DNA from: Microbacterium luteum
GTDB taxonomy: Bacteria > Actinomycetota > Actinomycetes > Actinomycetales > Microbacteriaceae
Assembly: GCF_015277875.1 (NCBI RefSeq)
Contig: NZ_CP063814.1
Coordinates: 1,736,001-1,800,000 of the forward strand
Direction: 5' to 3'
Length of the DNA stretch: 64,000 bases
Both the position numbers and the translations under genes were made by a program. The notes under the pieces were generated by a model. It searched no databases. It saw only the letters and a program-made list of their open reading frames with translations, and was not told the origin of the DNA. Each line of letters opens with the position of its first letter. The stretch's first letter is position 1. Of this stretch, positions 13,724 through 21,885 are shown in pieces.

Positions 13724-14977
13724 GTGAATCTCAAGCAGAAGCTCGCGGCCCTGCAGGCTGAGGCCGCCGAGCTGCGCAAGAAGAGCGCCGACGACCTCAC
13801 CGAGGCCGATGTCGAGCGCATCCCGGCGCTGAAGGCCGAGATCGACGACACCCAGAAGAAGATCAAGGCCCAGGAGGACGCCGCCGCTTCGCTGAAGTCG
13901 GCGGTGGAAGAGGAGGACCAGCACGCGCAGGACGCCGACGAGCCCGCGGCACGGAAGGCGCGAGGCGACCGCCCCACGACCCTCGGTGACGCGTTCGTCG
14001 GCTCGGCTGCGCTGAAGGCCTTCCGCGAGCAGAACCCGAGCGGGCCGTCGAAGGACACCCCGATCTCGATCACCGCTCGCGCTGTGGCCTCGAAGGGACA
14101 GTCGGTCCGTGCCATCAAGGCGCCGCTGAACACGATCGACAACGGTGACACCACCCCGACGCGCCTCCCGGGCATCGAGGACGTCACCTACCGGAAGCCG
14201 AACACGCTGCTGGACCTGATCACCGTGGGCGTCACCAACGCCCAGTGGCTCGAGTACCGTCAGCTGATCTCGGTGACCAACAACGCGGCGATCGTGCCCG
14301 AGGCGCAGGCGAACAACGTCGCGGCGAACCTCAAGCCGATCTCGGATCTCGCGACCACCACCGCGGATGCGAAGGCGCACACCTACGCCGACGGCATCGA
14401 GGCGACGCAGCAGGAGCTCAACGACGACGGCGCACTCGCGTCGCTGATCAACGGCATTCTGACGCAGAACCTCCGCGACGAGATCGAGCGTGTCGTGCTG
14501 CTCGGCGACGACGCGAACGGTGAGCCCAACGGCATCCTGAACACCACCGGGGTGCTGCAGCAGGCGTTCAACACCGACATGGTCACGTCGGTCCGGAAGG
14601 GCAAGACGCTGCTGCGGGAAACGTCGAACACGATCCCGCAGGCCATCGTCCTCAACCCCGAGGACGACGAGGCGTTCGACCTCCTCAAGGACGCCAACGA
14701 GCGCTTCTACGGCAATGGCCCCTTCGGGACCGGGCCGCAGTCGATCTGGGCGGTCCCGCGGGTCACGTCCGCGTCGATCCCGCAGGGGCAGGCGCTCATG
14801 GGCGACTTCCGCGCGTTCCAGCTGCTGATCTTCGAGGCTCTCTCGATCCTCGCGTTCAACCAGCACAAGGACTACGCGCAGCGGAACCTCGTGTACGTGC
14901 GCGCCGAGCTGCGCGCGCTGCAGCTGTTCCGGCAGCCGGCGAAGCTCGCCGTCATCGAGCTGGAGTCGGCGGCATGA
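13724..14977 (+). CDS. Major capsid protein (HK97 fold) with N-terminal scaffolding domain
   Basis: The 417-residue protein has a charged coiled-coil N-terminus (residues about 2-70, K-L-A-A-L-Q-A-E-A-A-E-L-R-K-K) acting as the delta or scaffolding domain that the protease removes. The HK97-fold core follows: N-T-L-L-D-L-I-T-V-G, E-A-Q-A-N-N-V-A, R-D-E-I-E-R-V-V-L-L-G-D, the G-E-P-N-G-I-L-N-T loop, and V-P-R-V-T-S-A-S-I-P near the end. GTG 13724 is the start, with AGAAAGGA ten bases upstream. It assembles the icosahedral shell. Confidence 0.94.
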   Translation: MNLKQKLAALQAEAAELRKKSADDLTEADVERIPALKAEIDDTQKKIKAQEDAAASLKSAVEEEDQHAQDADEPAARKARGDRPTTLGDAFVGSAALKAFREQNPSGPSKDTPISITARAVASKGQSVRAIKAPLNTIDNGDTTPTRLPGIEDVTYRKPNTLLDLITVGVTNAQWLEYRQLISVTNNAAIVPEAQANNVAANLKPISDLATTTADAKAHTYADGIEATQQELNDDGALASLINGILTQNLRDEIERVVLLGDDANGEPNGILNTTGVLQQAFNTDMVTSVRKGKTLLRETSNTIPQAIVLNPEDDEAFDLLKDANERFYGNGPFGTGPQSIWAVPRVTSASIPQGQALMGDFRAFQLLIFEALSILAFNQHKDYAQRNLVYVRAELRALQLFRQPAKLAVIELESAA

Positions 14978-15366
14978 GCGAGATGGTCGTGAAGAACAAC
15001 GTCCGTTACTCGCCGAAGGACGCGAACCGCATTGACGTCGTGACGGCCGGTGCCGTGCAGACGAAGGTGCCCGTGGCCGACAGCGACGCTTGGGCGCAGG
15101 CGGAGGCCGAGAAGGCGCGTGCCGAGCTGCAGGCCGAGCTCGACGCCACCCGCGCGAAGGCCGCCGAGGACCTGAAGGCGGAGCTCGCTGAGCGTCGCGC
15201 CGAGTTCGATCGCGAGCTCGAGCAGGCCCGTGGCGGCTCCAAGTCGGAGGGCGACGAGACCGAGTCGGTCGAGGAGGGTGCGACGAAGGTCGCCGATCCC
15301 GAGGTGACGAAGGTCCGCGAGCCCGACACGGTGAAGCGCCGCGGTCGCCCGGCGGCGGACAAGTAA
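14974..15366 (+). CDS. Coiled-coil phage head-region protein
   Basis: The 130-residue product has a short N-terminal strand region (V-K-N-N-V-R-Y-S-P-K-D). A long charged coiled coil follows (A-E-K-A-R-A-E-L-Q-A-E-L-D-A-T-R), then a basic tail (K-R-R-G-R-P-A-A-D-K). It follows the capsid gene by an ATGA overlap, where many actinophages encode a head decoration or a small head-tail protein, but I cannot assign a role from sequence. Confidence 0.6.
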   Translation: MSEMVVKNNVRYSPKDANRIDVVTAGAVQTKVPVADSDAWAQAEAEKARAELQAELDATRAKAAEDLKAELAERRAEFDRELEQARGGSKSEGDETESVEEGATKVADPEVTKVREPDTVKRRGRPAADK

Positions 15367-15381
15367 CGAGGAGGGGGCCGC

Positions 15382-15912
15382 ATGCCACCGACGATCCCGC
15401 CCATCGTGGGCGATCAGACGGTCATCGATGCCGGGTTCTGGCTGAAGGCAGCGCACGGCGCTGTCCGCCGGTTCTGTGGCTGGCATGTGGCCCCCACCAT
15501 CACCGAGACCATCACCCTCGACGGCCGCGGCGGTGCAGACGTGCTTCTGCCGTCCCTCCGGGTCGTCGAGTTGACGTCCGTGCTGAACGACGGTGTCGAC
15601 GTCACCGCGAACGTCGACACCTCCCGTGCCGGCATCCTGCGTCTGGTCGAGGGGACGTGGACGGACCGGCTCGGCCGGATCACCGTGACTCTCACCCACG
15701 GCTACGACCTCGACGAAGTTCCCGAGGTGGCCGCGATCATCGCCGGCGTCGCCAAGCGCGGACCGAACGCCGGCCGGGTTGACGCATCCGAATCCGTCAA
15801 TGGCTCCTCGCGCGGCGGGGTGCTGGACCGTGGCGCGCCGATCTCCATCCCATTGCTGCTCCCCGAGCGGGAAGCCCTCGCCGATTACCGCCTCGAGTGG
15901 GGGAGTCGATGA
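15382..15912 (+). CDS. Head-tail connector (gp6/adaptor type)
   Basis: The 176-residue protein follows the Gp6-like adaptor pattern: an N-terminal helix with A-A-H-G-A-V-R-R-F-C-G-W-H, then beta strands (T-I-T-L-D-G-R-G-G and L-P-S-L-R-V-V-E-L-T-S-V). A later element reads I-T-V-T-L-T-H-G-Y. The adaptor ring sits under the portal. RBS CGAGGAGGGGG lies just before ATG 15382. Synteny (capsid, adaptor, stopper, neck, terminator, major tail) supports the call. Confidence 0.8.
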   Translation: MPPTIPPIVGDQTVIDAGFWLKAAHGAVRRFCGWHVAPTITETITLDGRGGADVLLPSLRVVELTSVLNDGVDVTANVDTSRAGILRLVEGTWTDRLGRITVTLTHGYDLDEVPEVAAIIAGVAKRGPNAGRVDASESVNGSSRGGVLDRGAPISIPLLLPEREALADYRLEWGSR

Positions 15913-16292
15913 GCAGCGCGCTCGACTGGATCGCTGACGACCGGCCGCAGCACCTGGAACCGTTTACCCGACTCCGGGCGCAGCGGAAGCCCGACCGGTA
16001 CAACCCGGAGCGGACGGTGGAGGACTGGTCCCAGCCACCCGTCGAGTTGTCGCTGTCGGGCGCCTGGTCCTCGGGCGGCTCAACCGCAGGCACCGACGCT
16101 GTCAGAGAGCAGCGGACCACGACGAAGCAGATCGTGATCTTCGACCCGGAAGCCGACGTCGTCGCTGGCGACCGAGTGCGCGCCGCCGACGGCACCGTGC
16201 ACACGGTCACCGGACGGCCTGAGCGGGATCAGAACCCCTTCACGGGGTGGCGGCCCACGCTCGTGCTGAACGTCGAGGAGGTGACCGGCTGA
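15909..16292 (+). CDS. Head-tail stopper (head closure) protein
   Basis: The 127-residue product ends with a small beta-barrel signature: I-V-I-F-D-P-E-A-D-V, G-D-R-V-R-A-A-D-G-T-V-H-T-V-T-G and V-L-N-V-E-E-V. This corresponds to the stopper/SPP1 gp16-like and HK97 gp7-region proteins that close the head after DNA filling. It overlaps the adaptor stop by four bases and the next start by one. The function rests on fold pattern plus gene order. Confidence 0.75.
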   Translation: MSSALDWIADDRPQHLEPFTRLRAQRKPDRYNPERTVEDWSQPPVELSLSGAWSSGGSTAGTDAVREQRTTTKQIVIFDPEADVVAGDRVRAADGTVHTVTGRPERDQNPFTGWRPTLVLNVEEVTG

Positions 16293-16582
16293 TGCCTCGT
16301 GCAGGACAGACCACCGTCGAGTTCAATCAGGCGTTCTTCGACACGATCCTCCGTTCGGCTGGCGTCGACAGCCTGTCGAAAGGAGCGGCCCAGTCGGCGG
16401 CGGGAATCGCTCGAAGCACGGCCCCGGTCGACACCGGGTCCTATCGAGACCAGATCAGGGTCGAGACGCGCGAGTCTCGCTACCGCCGCGTGTACCGCGT
16501 CGTCGGCAACGACCCAAAGACGCTGCTGATCGAGTCGAAGACCGGGAACCTCGCGCGAGCACTGAAGGCCGCGGGGAAGTGA
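16292..16582 (+). CDS. Neck/tail-completion protein (HK97 gp10-like)
   Basis: The 96-residue product has the helix I-A-R-S-T-A-P-V-D-T-G-S-Y-R-D, the hallmark 'A-P-V-D-T-G-x-L/Y-R' of the HK97 gp10 minor-tail/neck family. A strand with I-R-V-E-T-R-E follows. It lies in the right place between stopper and tail terminator. It is short for the family, which often exceeds 110 residues. Confidence 0.8.
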   Translation: MPRAGQTTVEFNQAFFDTILRSAGVDSLSKGAAQSAAGIARSTAPVDTGSYRDQIRVETRESRYRRVYRVVGNDPKTLLIESKTGNLARALKAAGK

Positions 16583-16595
16583 GAGGCGGTGCGAG

Positions 16596-17051
16596 GTGTC
16601 GGAGCCGATCATCTTGAGCACCCCGAATCGGTACCGCGTCACTCCGCCCGATCTTGAGCAGTGGCTGACCGACTATGTGCGCCAGGTCGCCAGCGTCGAG
16701 GACATCGACGTCGAGGTGGGGAACAAGGAGCCCGAGGATCTCTCCCTCCCGCTTCCTCGGCCGCTGATCGTGATCCGTGACGACTCTGGCCCGAAGCTCT
16801 CCCGGGTCACCTTCGACCGTTCCATCGGCGCGACAGTGCTCGGCGGATCGCGGCAGGACGACGGGCCCACGAACGATCTCGCGCGTTGGCTCGCCGCGTT
16901 GCTGCATGACCCGGACATCGTGCTCGAACCCGACTGCCCGATCGCGGCCGTCGTCGAGGACGGCTGCAACGGACCGTACGCGGTCCCCGAATCGCTCGAC
17001 GTGGCGCGCCGGTACATGACGGCGCAGTACGTCGCTGCCGGCTCCTGGTGA
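16596..17051 (+). CDS. Tail terminator protein
   Basis: The 151-residue product has P-D-L-E-Q-W-L-T-D-Y-V-R, then R-P-L-I-V-I-R-D-D-S-G-P and R-V-T-F-D-R-S-I-G-A-T-V-L-G. A C-terminal region contains S-L-D-V-A-R-R-Y-M. This follows the pattern of actinophage tail terminators, which cap the tail tube at the head end. GTG 16596 is preceded by AGAGGCGGTGCGAG. Position directly before the major tail protein supports the call. Confidence 0.75.
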   Translation: MSEPIILSTPNRYRVTPPDLEQWLTDYVRQVASVEDIDVEVGNKEPEDLSLPLPRPLIVIRDDSGPKLSRVTFDRSIGATVLGGSRQDDGPTNDLARWLAALLHDPDIVLEPDCPIAAVVEDGCNGPYAVPESLDVARRYMTAQYVAAGSW

Positions 17052-17100
17052 GCCACCACACCCACATCGAGCCCGCTCAGCGGGAGAAGGAGTAACACCC

Positions 17101-17679
17101 ATGGCCGCTGACTCTCAGGGCAACGACCTGGACGCCGTTGGCGTCCCCATCACCGGACTGGCCGCGTTCGCGCCGGTTCTCGAAGCGAACGTCATCGCGA
17201 AGGCAGATCTGGGCGCCAGCCCGCTCGTCCTGCCCGCCGAGTACAAGAAGCTCGGCCTGTACAAGACCGACGGCGGCCCCGCTCACGCGCGCGAGTCCGG
17301 CGACGCGATCGAGTTCTTCCAGAAGGGCTACACCCTCGCCGGCGACGGCACCCGCACCGTCGTGATCGGCCTCGCCGAGCAGAACGCCGCCGTGCAGTCG
17401 CTCATCGAAGGCGCCGAGCCCGACACCGACGGTGTCATCGAGGTGTCCTCGTCGCTGCCCAACAACCGGTTCATCCTGCTGGTGGTCACGAAGTACCGCA
17501 ACGGCACGGAGAAGCGGCAGCTCGGCGTCGCGTCGATCACCTCGGTCGAACCCGACCAGTCCGAGCGCGGCTCGGTCGAAGGCGCGAACGTGACGTTCAC
17601 CTGGCAGGAGGATGCGCTGTTCAACAACGCGCCGTTCTGGCAGTGGGGCCCGGCCGTCCCGGTCGTCGCAGAGCCCTGA
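17101..17679 (+). CDS. Major tail protein
   Basis: The 192-residue tube protein has G-L-Y-K-T-D-G-G-P, E-F-F-Q-K-G-Y-T-L, then T-V-V-I-G-L-A-E-Q-N and late G-A-N-V-T-F-T-W-Q-E-D. These are the beta-sandwich elements of siphophage tail tube proteins. It has its own strong ribosome site (GAGAAGGAG) and is followed by a hairpin at 17688-17722. Both suit its need for high expression. It polymerises around the tape measure to form the tail. Confidence 0.92.
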   Translation: MAADSQGNDLDAVGVPITGLAAFAPVLEANVIAKADLGASPLVLPAEYKKLGLYKTDGGPAHARESGDAIEFFQKGYTLAGDGTRTVVIGLAEQNAAVQSLIEGAEPDTDGVIEVSSSLPNNRFILLVVTKYRNGTEKRQLGVASITSVEPDQSERGSVEGANVTFTWQEDALFNNAPFWQWGPAVPVVAEP

Positions 17680-17687
17680 CGCAGACG

Positions 17688-17722
17688 ACTGGCCGGGGTG
17701 CTATCGGGTCGCCCCGGCCAGT
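17688..17722 (+). terminator. Hairpin after the major tail gene
   Basis: ACTGGCCGGGG (17688-17698) pairs perfectly with CCCCGGCCAGT (17712-17722) across a 13-base loop. It sits in the 83-base gap between the major tail gene and the chaperones. No U-rich tail follows. It may be a partial terminator or a 3' stabiliser giving more tail-tube mRNA than chaperone mRNA. Confidence 0.6.
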
Positions 17723-17762
17723 CTCAACCCGAACCCGAGAACCCCGATAGGAGGCAGCCGTC

Positions 17763-18146
17763 ATGGCCGCACGCACCACCACCAAGGCCGCCAAGCCGGC
17801 CGAACCCGAGTACGACTTCGACAACTGGTCGGAGGACGACGAGACGAAAGCGATCGCGGCGATCGCACCCGAGGTGAAGTACATCATCGTCGAGCGCACG
17901 TTCGTCGGCCGGTTCCACGACGGCACCATCGTGAAGGCTTCCCTCGCGCTGAGCCTCGACGACGTCGACGCGCTCCAGGCCGAGCACGAGAACGAGATCG
18001 ACCAGTTCCGTTCCCTGATCCTCGTCGTCGGTGGCGAGGAGAACGTGCGCGAGCTCAGCCGTCAGGACATCTCCGACGTCGCACAGATGGCGATGAAGTA
18101 CTTCGACGTGCTGCAGCGCATCCAGGGAGCGAGCCGCCCGGAATAG
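17763..18146 (+). CDS. Tail assembly chaperone, upstream (short) product
   Basis: The 127-residue protein is acidic and helical, with Y-D-F-D-N-W-S-E-D-D-E and a C-terminal E-L-S-R-Q-D-I-S-D-V-A-Q. It matches the actinophage gpG-like tail assembly chaperone between the major tail and tape measure genes. Such chaperones bind the tape measure during tail building and are absent from the virion. RBS GGAGGCA precedes ATG 17763. The stop at 18144-18146 is where a -1 shift would join the 18137-18508 frame. Confidence 0.85.
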   Translation: MAARTTTKAAKPAEPEYDFDNWSEDDETKAIAAIAPEVKYIIVERTFVGRFHDGTIVKASLALSLDDVDALQAEHENEIDQFRSLILVVGGEENVRELSRQDISDVAQMAMKYFDVLQRIQGASRPE

Positions 18147-18508
18147 TCGCCGTCGCCCGGCTCATCCGAGAGCACCGCGGCCCGGTAGCGCGCACGTTGC
18201 GCGAGACCTTCGGGGTGGGCATCTCGGACCTGGGCGACGGCCTGACATGGGGTGAGGCGAAGCTGCTCCTCGAGGAGGCCGCCTCCGACCCCGGCACAAC
18301 GCTCGGCGCGGTGCTCGCGGGGTGGGCTTATCCCGCGACGGTCCCTGCGCTGCTCACTCTCGTGGCGGCGATCGGTGACCGGAACGCGTCGAAGAAGGTC
18401 ATGCCGTGGGTCATGCAGAACCCGCGGAGCGCGGAGCCGTCGGCGTCGGCCGATGAGGTCGCGAAGGCGCAAGCCGAACTCGAGGACGGCATCGTCTTCG
18501 CCAGCTGA
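18137..18508 (+). CDS. Tail assembly chaperone, frameshift extension (gpGT type)
   Basis: This frame is -1 relative to the gene before it and has no ATG or GTG start near its beginning. The coding signal starts exactly where the upstream frame stops: A-R-L-I-R-E-H-R-G-P-V-A-R-T-L, then W-G-E-A-K-L-L-L-E-E-A and a C-terminal V-M-P-W-V-M. Such T domains are made only as a fusion by programmed frameshifting. The likely slip region is CCCGGAA at 18137-18143, immediately before the upstream TAG. The P-site codon can re-pair; A-site re-pairing is imperfect. It may start further back within the common N-terminus. Confidence 0.8.
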   Translation, partial: PGIVAVARLIREHRGPVARTLRETFGVGISDLGDGLTWGEAKLLLEEAASDPGTTLGAVLAGWAYPATVPALLTLVAAIGDRNASKKVMPWVMQNPRSAEPSASADEVAKAQAELEDGIVFAS

Positions 18509-18519
18509 CGGGAGGTGCC

Positions 18520-21500
18520 ATGTCGTCCGAGGTCGGTTCCGGTCACGTCAGCATCTTCCCGGTCATGACGGGCTTCAAGTCCCGTGTGACTCGTGGCACG
18601 AAGGACGCCGGCGCGGCCGGCTCGAAGACGTTCGATCGCAGCTTCAAGGGCACCGGCACCAAGACCGGCCGCACCCTCGGTCGGGACATGAAGTCGGCGC
18701 TGTCGTCGACCGCTGGTGACCTCGGCGCTGCGCAGATGACCAAGCTCACCAGCAAGGTCGCGTCGGCATCGGCGGCACTCGCCAAGGTGCGGCTGAAGCA
18801 GCAGGACGATGCCGGCCGTGTGCGGGTCGCTGAGCTGCGCCTGCAGGAGGCTATCGAGCGGTCGGGGGAGGGGTCGTCGCAGGCCGCCGCCGCTGAGGAG
18901 CGTCTCGCGTCCGTGCGACGCACCCAGCAGGCCACCACGGACGCCGTGACGGCCGCGACGGCACGGCTGCGGGCGGCGCAGGAGGCGCTGAGCGTAGCGC
19001 AGCACGAAGTCACTGGAAGCGCGGTACGTGCATCCGGTGGTGTGCGGCAGATGCTCGCGAACTTCCGGTCCGGGTTCACCGACGCCCGGGCGGCACAGTC
19101 CGCGTTCACGGGTCTCGCCGGATCGATCGGCGGGATCTTCCGGGCCGCGTCTGATCTCACCGGTCTCACGTATCTGGCTCGCATGGCGCGCGAGGCTGCC
19201 CGTCAGGTGGCTTCGACGTTCACGTCGCTGGCCACGATGGTCGGCGGGCAGCTCGCGCGTGCGTGGGCGGCGACGTCGCGGTGGGTGTCGAGCGTGGCCA
19301 GCACGGTCGCGACAGCGCTCGCACCGATCGGTCGTGCGGCGCTCAACGCGGGCCGCACCCTGGCGACGCCGTTCATGCAGCTCGGCTCCCGCGTCGCGAC
19401 GTGGATGCGACCCGTCACCACGCAGGTGTCGGCCGCGTTCTCCAAGGTCGTCGCTGTCGCCGGTCCCGCCGCGTCCCGCCTCGTGTCGAACTTCCGGTCG
19501 GGGCTGGCCGCGATCGGCCCGGCCGCATCGAACGCGTTCCGGTCGATCACGACCGCGGCGAGCAACGCCGCATCCGCCGCCGGCACCGCGCTCGCGAACG
19601 GCATCCGTGGCGCCGCCACCGGTGCTGTCACGGTCGCCGCGGCCGGGATCGGTGTCGCGCTCGGCAAGGGCTTCTCACGCCTGACCGCGATCGACACGGC
19701 ACGCGCGAAGCTCACCGGTCTCGGGAACGACGCGACCGCCGTCGAGACGATCATGGGCGACGCCCTCGCCTCGGTGAAGGGCACCGCGTTCGGCCTCGGT
19801 GAGGCTGCCACCGTCGCGGCCGCCGCGGTCGCCGCGCAGATCAAGCCTGGCGAGCAGCTGCAGGGCCACCTGAAGAACATCGCGAACAACGCCTCCGCGG
19901 CGGGCATCTCCATGGAGGAGATGGGGTCGATCTTCAACCGTGCCGCCACGCAGGCGAACGGTGTCCAGAACGACGTCATCTCCCAGCTCGCCGACCGCGG
20001 TATCCCCATCTACCAGGCCCTGGCCGATCAAATGGGTGTCACCGCCGGCGAGGTCTTCAAGATGGCCTCCGAGGGCAAGGTCGACTTCGAGACGTTCTCC
20101 AAGGCTGCCGAGGCCGCCGCTGGAACGGTCGCGAAGGAGATCGGTCAGACGGTCCCCGGTGCGGCGCGGAACTTCCTCGCCTCCATGGGTCGGATCGGCG
20201 CGAACGCGCTCGAGCCGATCTACGGCAAGATCGGTCCGCTGATCTCTGCCGCGACGTCGGCGCTCGGTCCCATCGAGGAGCGGGCGAAGGCGCTCGGCGG
20301 TGTGCTGCTGAATGTCCTCGGTCCCGCGATGGACTGGCTCACGAACCTGTTCAACCGGATCGGTGAGGGCGCGTCCCTCGCATCGGTCGGGCTCGGCGGG
20401 ATCGCGAGCATCGTCGCCCCGCTCGGTGCAGCGTTCGCTGCGCTCGGTGCCGGGGGACTGGCCGGGGTGCTCGCCCGCCTCGGCCCGCTCTCCGCACTGA
20501 TCCCGGGTCTCACCGGAGCGCTCAGCCTCCTCGGCGGACCGCTCGGAATCGCCGCGGCCGCGATGGGCGCGTTCGCGCTCTCCGGCGGCGACGTCTCCGG
20601 GCTGGTGTCCGGACTGACCGGGATCATCTCGCAGGTCGTGGGCGCACTGCCGGGGATGGTGTCGCAGCTCGCGACGTTCGTCCCGCAGATCGTCACGTCG
20701 ATCGTGTCGCAGATCCCGGCGCTGCTGGGCGCCGCGGTGCAGATCGTGAACGCCCTCGTGCAGGGTCTGGTGACCGCGATCCCCGCGATCGCGACCGGGG
20801 CGCTCGCGCTCGTGCAGGGCCTGATCACCGCGATCGTCGGGGCTCTCCCGGCGATCATTGCCGGTGCGATCCAGCTCGTCATGGCGCTCATTCAGGGCAT
20901 CGTCACCGCGATCCCGCTGCTGATCACCGCGGCCGTGCAGCTCGTCACCGGGCTGCTCACGGCGATCGTCTCGGCTCTTCCGATGATCATCGAGGGCGGC
21001 ATCCAGCTGCTCCTCGCCCTGGTCATGGGCATCGTCAGCGCCCTGCCGACCCTGCTCACGGCAGCCCTCGACCTCGTCATGGGTCTCCTCGACGCGATCA
21101 TCAGCAACCTGCCGATGATCATCGAGGCCGGTATTCAGCTGCTGCTGTCGCTGGTCACCGGACTCATCAACGCACTACCGAAGCTGATCACCACGGCCAT
21201 CAACCTGGTCGTGCAGCTCGTGGTCGGTCTGCTGACGATGCTGCCGAAGCTGATCGAGGCAGGTATCCAGCTGGTCGTGTCGCTGATCGTCGGTCTCGTG
21301 CAGGCGATCCCGAAGATCATCGCGATGCTCCCGCAGATCATCGAGGCGATCTGGAACGGCCTGACACAGGTCGACTGGGCCGACCTTGGTGTGCAGATCG
21401 TGCAGGGCATCATCAACGGTCTCGGGTCGATGGTCGGCGCGGTCGTGGACGCGATCTCCAACGTCGCGTCGGCGGCGTTCGACGGGTTCAAGGACTTCTT

Positions 21501-21885
21501 CGGTATCGCATCGCCGTCTCGGTTGATGCGCCGCACCGCTCCGGACGTGGTCCGTGGTGCGGCTCTGGGTATCGAGGATGAGGCGCCGACGTTCACGGAC
21601 GCCGTCACTGGGATGGCGAAGGACGCCGCCGCGAAGGCTCAGACCGCGATGGGGACCGTCTCCACGACGATCACCGCCGCTGTCACCCGGACCCGTGCCG
21701 GGGATGTGGGCACGGCTGGCCCTGAGCGTTCATCTGAGCGCCGAAACGGTGCCGACGGCGACACGTACATCCTGCAGGGCCTCACGACGCGGGAGACGGC
21801 GGAACAGCTGTCGTCCGCGATGGAGAAGAAGAAGCGGCGGAGGGTTGCCCGGACGGGTGCCCTCCGTGAAGCGGAGGTGCGTTGA
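18520..21885 (+). CDS. Tape measure protein
   Basis: The 1121-residue protein is the longest in the window. It begins G-H-V-S-I-F-P-V-M-T-G-F, followed by coiled-coil segments rich in Ala, Lys and Gln (about 60-160). A region with G-I-S-M-E-E-M-G-S-I-F and A-D-R-G-I-P-I-Y-Q-A-L (about 460-510) corresponds to the TP901 tape-measure core. Nine hydrophobic 22-residue repeats occupy 739-936. A C-terminal F-F-G-I-A-S-P-S-R-L-M motif follows. It sets tail length and later enters the cell envelope during DNA injection. By the usual ~0.15 nm per residue, the tail would be roughly 165 nm. Confidence 0.95.
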   Translation: MSSEVGSGHVSIFPVMTGFKSRVTRGTKDAGAAGSKTFDRSFKGTGTKTGRTLGRDMKSALSSTAGDLGAAQMTKLTSKVASASAALAKVRLKQQDDAGRVRVAELRLQEAIERSGEGSSQAAAAEERLASVRRTQQATTDAVTAATARLRAAQEALSVAQHEVTGSAVRASGGVRQMLANFRSGFTDARAAQSAFTGLAGSIGGIFRAASDLTGLTYLARMAREAARQVASTFTSLATMVGGQLARAWAATSRWVSSVASTVATALAPIGRAALNAGRTLATPFMQLGSRVATWMRPVTTQVSAAFSKVVAVAGPAASRLVSNFRSGLAAIGPAASNAFRSITTAASNAASAAGTALANGIRGAATGAVTVAAAGIGVALGKGFSRLTAIDTARAKLTGLGNDATAVETIMGDALASVKGTAFGLGEAATVAAAAVAAQIKPGEQLQGHLKNIANNASAAGISMEEMGSIFNRAATQANGVQNDVISQLADRGIPIYQALADQMGVTAGEVFKMASEGKVDFETFSKAAEAAAGTVAKEIGQTVPGAARNFLASMGRIGANALEPIYGKIGPLISAATSALGPIEERAKALGGVLLNVLGPAMDWLTNLFNRIGEGASLASVGLGGIASIVAPLGAAFAALGAGGLAGVLARLGPLSALIPGLTGALSLLGGPLGIAAAAMGAFALSGGDVSGLVSGLTGIISQVVGALPGMVSQLATFVPQIVTSIVSQIPALLGAAVQIVNALVQGLVTAIPAIATGALALVQGLITAIVGALPAIIAGAIQLVMALIQGIVTAIPLLITAAVQLVTGLLTAIVSALPMIIEGGIQLLLALVMGIVSALPTLLTAALDLVMGLLDAIISNLPMIIEAGIQLLLSLVTGLINALPKLITTAINLVVQLVVGLLTMLPKLIEAGIQLVVSLIVGLVQAIPKIIAMLPQIIEAIWNGLTQVDWADLGVQIVQGIINGLGSMVGAVVDAISNVASAAFDGFKDFFGIASPSRLMRRTAPDVVRGAALGIEDEAPTFTDAVTGMAKDAAAKAQTAMGTVSTTITAAVTRTRAGDVGTAGPERSSERRNGADGDTYILQGLTTRETAEQLSSAMEKKKRRRVARTGALREAEVR
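20734..21327 (+). repeat. Nine tandem 22-codon repeats in the tape measure gene
   Basis: Residues 739-936 divide into nine units of exactly 22 residues, of the form (A/G)-I-Q-L-V-x-x-L-x-x-G-(I/L)-(V/L)-x-A-(I/L)-P-x-(I/L)-I-x-x. Pro is nearly invariant at position 17. Each unit is 66 bases. The units differ at the DNA level, so this is an old repeat maintained as protein structure. The strongly hydrophobic units are candidates for membrane insertion or tube-channel packing. Confidence 0.85.

Noticed and set aside
13679..15388. Long minus-strand open frame opposite the capsid gene
   Set aside because: The plus strand encodes a full HK97-fold capsid protein and its neighbour. The minus translation is low-complexity and has no recognisable features.
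20734..21327. Regular 66-base periodicity as a possible CRISPR array
   Set aside because: The repeats differ at DNA level, are fully translated within the tape measure gene and have no unique spacers. No CRISPR array was seen anywhere in the window.
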